Notes under the pieces: model-generated | Database searches by the model: none | Seen by the model: the letters and a program-made list of their open reading frames with translations, nothing else | What the model was told of the DNA's origin: nothing | Shown here: positions 61,789 to 64,000 of the stretch, piece by piece | How the letters are laid out: every line of letters starts with the position of its first letter | How positions within the stretch are numbered: the first letter of the stretch is position 1 | Origin: Lachnospiraceae bacterium | GTDB taxonomy: Bacteria > Bacillota > Clostridia > Lachnospirales > Lachnospiraceae | DNA length: 64,000 nt | Reading direction: 5' to 3' | Assembly (NCBI GenBank): GCA_014804785.1 | Contig: JAAUZD010000043.1 | Coordinates: 1-64,000, forward strand | Made by a program: the position numbers and the translations under genes

Positions 61789-63105
61789 ATGGGCAATCAT
61801 CCATTTTCAATTATTGTATTGAATCACAATAATTTATATATAGATTATTGTATAGAAAGTATCAAAAAACATAAAAAAGATTTTGACGAAATTATCATTG
61901 TGGACGATCATTCCGACGCAGAGAATTACGCCGCTTTATTAAAACATTCAAGCGACGATTGTACAATAATCCAGAATACAGAGAAAGCACACAATCTTTC
62001 ATATAGCCGCAATTTAGGTGTAAAAAACGCAAAGCATGACTATCTTCTTTTTCTTGATGGAGATGTATATTTTTATGATGATAGTATCGAACAATTGCGA
62101 ATGAAACTAAATGATCCGAGAATCGTATGTACGACTGCTTTTGCAGACGGCATGCACATTGCACCATTGCAGTTAGAACTTGTTTATAAAGAAGACTTTA
62201 TGCTACATATTAAAAATGATTCCATACAGGCATTTGGGCAAAAATATTTCGTAAGGGATCATCGGAGAGATTTGCCAATGTCTGCATTGCAAGGAGAGCA
62301 TAATTGGACTCATTTCTTTGGGGTATGTCTGGCAGTAAAAAGGGAAGCATACTTGGCAGCCGGAAAATTTGATGAAAGTCTCACCGGATGGGGAATAGAA
62401 GATATTGATTTTACTTTTCGGTTAAGGGAATATGGAAGGCTCTTACTTGTTCCTGAAGCGCAATTGTTACATATTCCACATATTCGCAACCGATACAAGA
62501 ACTATTGTGATAATGCATATAATAACATGGAATGTGTAAGAAAATATGCCGGCAATCTGGAATGGGAAATAAACTATAAATTTTCCGATTTATATAATAC
62601 GATGAGCATAATTGATTTAATCAGATATCATCATAAAGGACTTGATTATCAGCTGGAATTTATCAATAAGTGTAGGATTGTATATATCAATGCTCTTTCA
62701 GATTTATTTCCCAATGGCGATATAACTGCCTTTAATGAAGAGGGAAAGAAATTTCATTTTCAGCACTTGGGAGTGTGCATTCCTTTTCAAAATAAGCAAT
62801 TCCATACATGCTATTTATCAGTTTATATCTTGAATTACCCAGCGCCTCTTCTGGCAATGGTATTGCAAGAAGCATGTCGGATTGCACAAACTGTATTTAT
62901 CCCTAAAGTCAATCTTATTCCCGCGATTAAATGGGGGAAAGATGCAGAGCGAAAATGTCGTACACATACATTAAGATTTGAAACGTATCCCGTGAAATTA
63001 TCTGATTTTATATTTACCGATGACGGAGACTGCTACCAAATAACAACCAGCTTACCAGATTCTCCCTATGAGAATATAAGAAAGGTTTTCTATGAACTCG
63101 TATGA
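61789..63105 (+). CDS. Glycosyltransferase family 2 with galactosyltransferase-like C-terminal motif
   Basis: 438 residues. The GT-A domain has FSIIVLNHNNLYIDYCIESI, VDDHSDAEN, the metal-binding FLDGDVYFYD, and the acceptor motif TGWGIEDIDFTFRLREYG, typical of the GT7C/GT27-like galactosyltransferase segment. The last 170 residues form an additional domain (HFQHLGVCIPFQNKQFHTCY ...) that I do not recognise. GGAGAAGCGACGA precedes the ATG. The next glycosyltransferase gene starts inside its last codons. It is the only non-MBOAT glycan gene set on this side of the island. Confidence 0.8.
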   Translation: MGNHPFSIIVLNHNNLYIDYCIESIKKHKKDFDEIIIVDDHSDAENYAALLKHSSDDCTIIQNTEKAHNLSYSRNLGVKNAKHDYLLFLDGDVYFYDDSIEQLRMKLNDPRIVCTTAFADGMHIAPLQLELVYKEDFMLHIKNDSIQAFGQKYFVRDHRRDLPMSALQGEHNWTHFFGVCLAVKREAYLAAGKFDESLTGWGIEDIDFTFRLREYGRLLLVPEAQLLHIPHIRNRYKNYCDNAYNNMECVRKYAGNLEWEINYKFSDLYNTMSIIDLIRYHHKGLDYQLEFINKCRIVYINALSDLFPNGDITAFNEEGKKFHFQHLGVCIPFQNKQFHTCYLSVYILNYPAPLLAMVLQEACRIAQTVFIPKVNLIPAIKWGKDAERKCRTHTLRFETYPVKLSDFIFTDDGDCYQITTSLPDSPYENIRKVFYELV

Positions 63106-64000
63106 AATTTTAGTTCCATTTCACAGTAATAAATTTTTTCTGAATAATTGTATTGAAAGTCTGCTTGCAACGACGCCTGACGATGTGCCAATTACAATTA
63201 TTGCTAATAATGAGAATAAAGATGAAATATCGATACATTTTTCAAATAGCAGAATACAAGTTATTAAAGTGGACCACAGCTTATATTATCCGCTATGTAT
63301 CAATTATGGAATGCAATTTATCAAAAGCCCGAATGTGTTTGTGATTGACGCAGATACATATCATTTACCGGGCTGGTTTGAAAATATGGTAGATTTATAT
63401 GAAAGCGATAACAATATAAGTATTATCGGCTCTGCTTTGATTGAAATGACCTCTAATGCAATCAAGGATTTTGGACTGGGCTTTACCGGTTATAATTGGG
63501 TGCAGATTTACAAAGGACAGAAAGCTTCTTCACCATTAATTAAAACAGGACCTTTTCAGGCTGTTTGTACTGCAAGCTGTTTAATTAACAAAACGGCATT
63601 CCAGGAGATTAATGGCTTTTCTGAATACTGTAATATTTCTTATTCAGATATTGACCTATGCATCCGCCTGGCAGACAAAGGTTATAAAGTCCTTGGATGC
63701 GCCGAATCCAAAGCCTATCATAAAGGAAATGCATCACAGCGCATAGTTCCATTACTGAAAAAAGACTGTTTTGCAATGTTTATGGCAAAATCCTATGATA
63801 AAATGAAGACAGATATCAATATTTATCTGGAAGCCAGCTATAAAGAATACAAGAATAAATCTACATTTGCCTCGCAATATATCATGCTTAACTTTTCATC
63901 CATTATTAATTACAAATGGTATAAGGAACAGATAGAAGCAATTATGGGTATTCGCATTGTCGAGATTTATGAATATCCATCTTTGACCCGGGATGAAAAT
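63092..64000 (+). CDS. Glycosyltransferase family 2, 3' end outside window
   Basis: The frame is open from the ATG at 63092 to the window edge (about 303 codons), overlapping the previous gene by 14 bases. It reads SYEILVPFHSNKFFLNNCIE, the metal-binding VFVIDADTYHLPGW, and the acceptor motif ISYSDIDLCIRLADKGYKV, a GT-A family 2 plan. The first stretch uses LVPFHS in place of the common VVPTYN. The overlap with the upstream gene suggests the two enzymes act together. Confidence 0.8.
   Translation, partial: MNSYEILVPFHSNKFFLNNCIESLLATTPDDVPITIIANNENKDEISIHFSNSRIQVIKVDHSLYYPLCINYGMQFIKSPNVFVIDADTYHLPGWFENMVDLYESDNNISIIGSALIEMTSNAIKDFGLGFTGYNWVQIYKGQKASSPLIKTGPFQAVCTASCLINKTAFQEINGFSEYCNISYSDIDLCIRLADKGYKVLGCAESKAYHKGNASQRIVPLLKKDCFAMFMAKSYDKMKTDINIYLEASYKEYKNKSTFASQYIMLNFSSIINYKWYKEQIEAIMGIRIVEIYEYPSLTRDEN

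Noticed and set aside
1-64000. tRNA, rRNA and riboswitch genes
   Set aside because: No cloverleaf, rRNA or known riboswitch core was recognised on either strand by reading. A covariance-model scan would settle it.

Overview
The window looks like an accessory region of an AT-rich, low-GC Gram-positive anaerobe of the Clostridia, most likely Lachnospiraceae. The evidence is codon usage, strong AGGAGG-type ribosome binding sites, teichoic-acid-type chemistry (TagD, TagF, TagGH-like and LicD proteins), an Rpn-family protein, and a secreted transglutaminase-like protein with tandem surface modules. No rRNA, tRNA or CRISPR array was seen.

Region 1 (1-4.3 kb): the 3' part of an Rpn-family gene, then the first of three MBOAT acyltransferase plus SGNH/DltD-like pairs. 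Region 2 (4.4-33.7 kb): a long plus-strand surface-glycan locus. It holds a glycerol-3-phosphate cytidylyltransferase, a CDP-glycerol glycerophosphotransferase, a radical SAM protein, glycosyltransferases, a four-gene GDP-D-glycero-D-manno-heptose operon (hddA, epimerase, hddC-gmhB fusion, gmhA), RgpF-like and WbsX-like proteins, a TagGH-like ABC exporter, and large fusions joining methyltransferase, LicD, kinase-like and cytidylyltransferase domains. Eleven proteins here share one small Rossmann-like IYGxGxxG domain, usually appended to an unrelated catalytic domain. IS30 and IS4 remnants flank one glycosyltransferase gene inside the locus.

Region 3 (33.7-43.8 kb): the second MBOAT/SGNH pair, an intact IS256 element sitting against an IS630 remnant, a secreted transglutaminase-like protein on the minus strand, a gutted copy of a glycerophosphodiesterase gene, and two acyltransferase-3 genes. 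Region 4 (43.9-54.3 kb): a mosaic accessory island. It carries a six-Cys peptide with a radical SAM/SPASM maturase, a deoxyribosyltransferase/TIR-like protein, a DUF4869 gene with a broken ATPase partner, a caspase-HATPase fusion followed by a tiny amphipathic peptide gene, a truncated integrase, and a papain-like peptidase two-gene unit. A perfect 28-bp inverted repeat brackets most of it (43.96 and 51.3 kb).

Region 5 (54.4-61.4 kb): on the minus strand, an ACGX-repeat peptide with its radical SAM/SPASM maturase and a membrane protein. On the plus strand, a metallophosphatase-glycerophosphodiesterase fusion with the third MBOAT/SGNH pair. Decayed copies of both modules lie at 41.3-44.5 kb, and their deletion junctions can be read base by base. 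Region 6 (61.8-64 kb): two overlapping glycosyltransferase genes, the second cut by the window edge.

Together, regions 1-3 and 5 probably build, export and O-acylate a heptose-containing, glycerol-phosphate or phosphocholine-type decorated cell-surface glycan. That is inferred from families and gene order. No initiating sugar-phosphate transferase, Wzx or Wzy was recognised, so part of the pathway must lie elsewhere.
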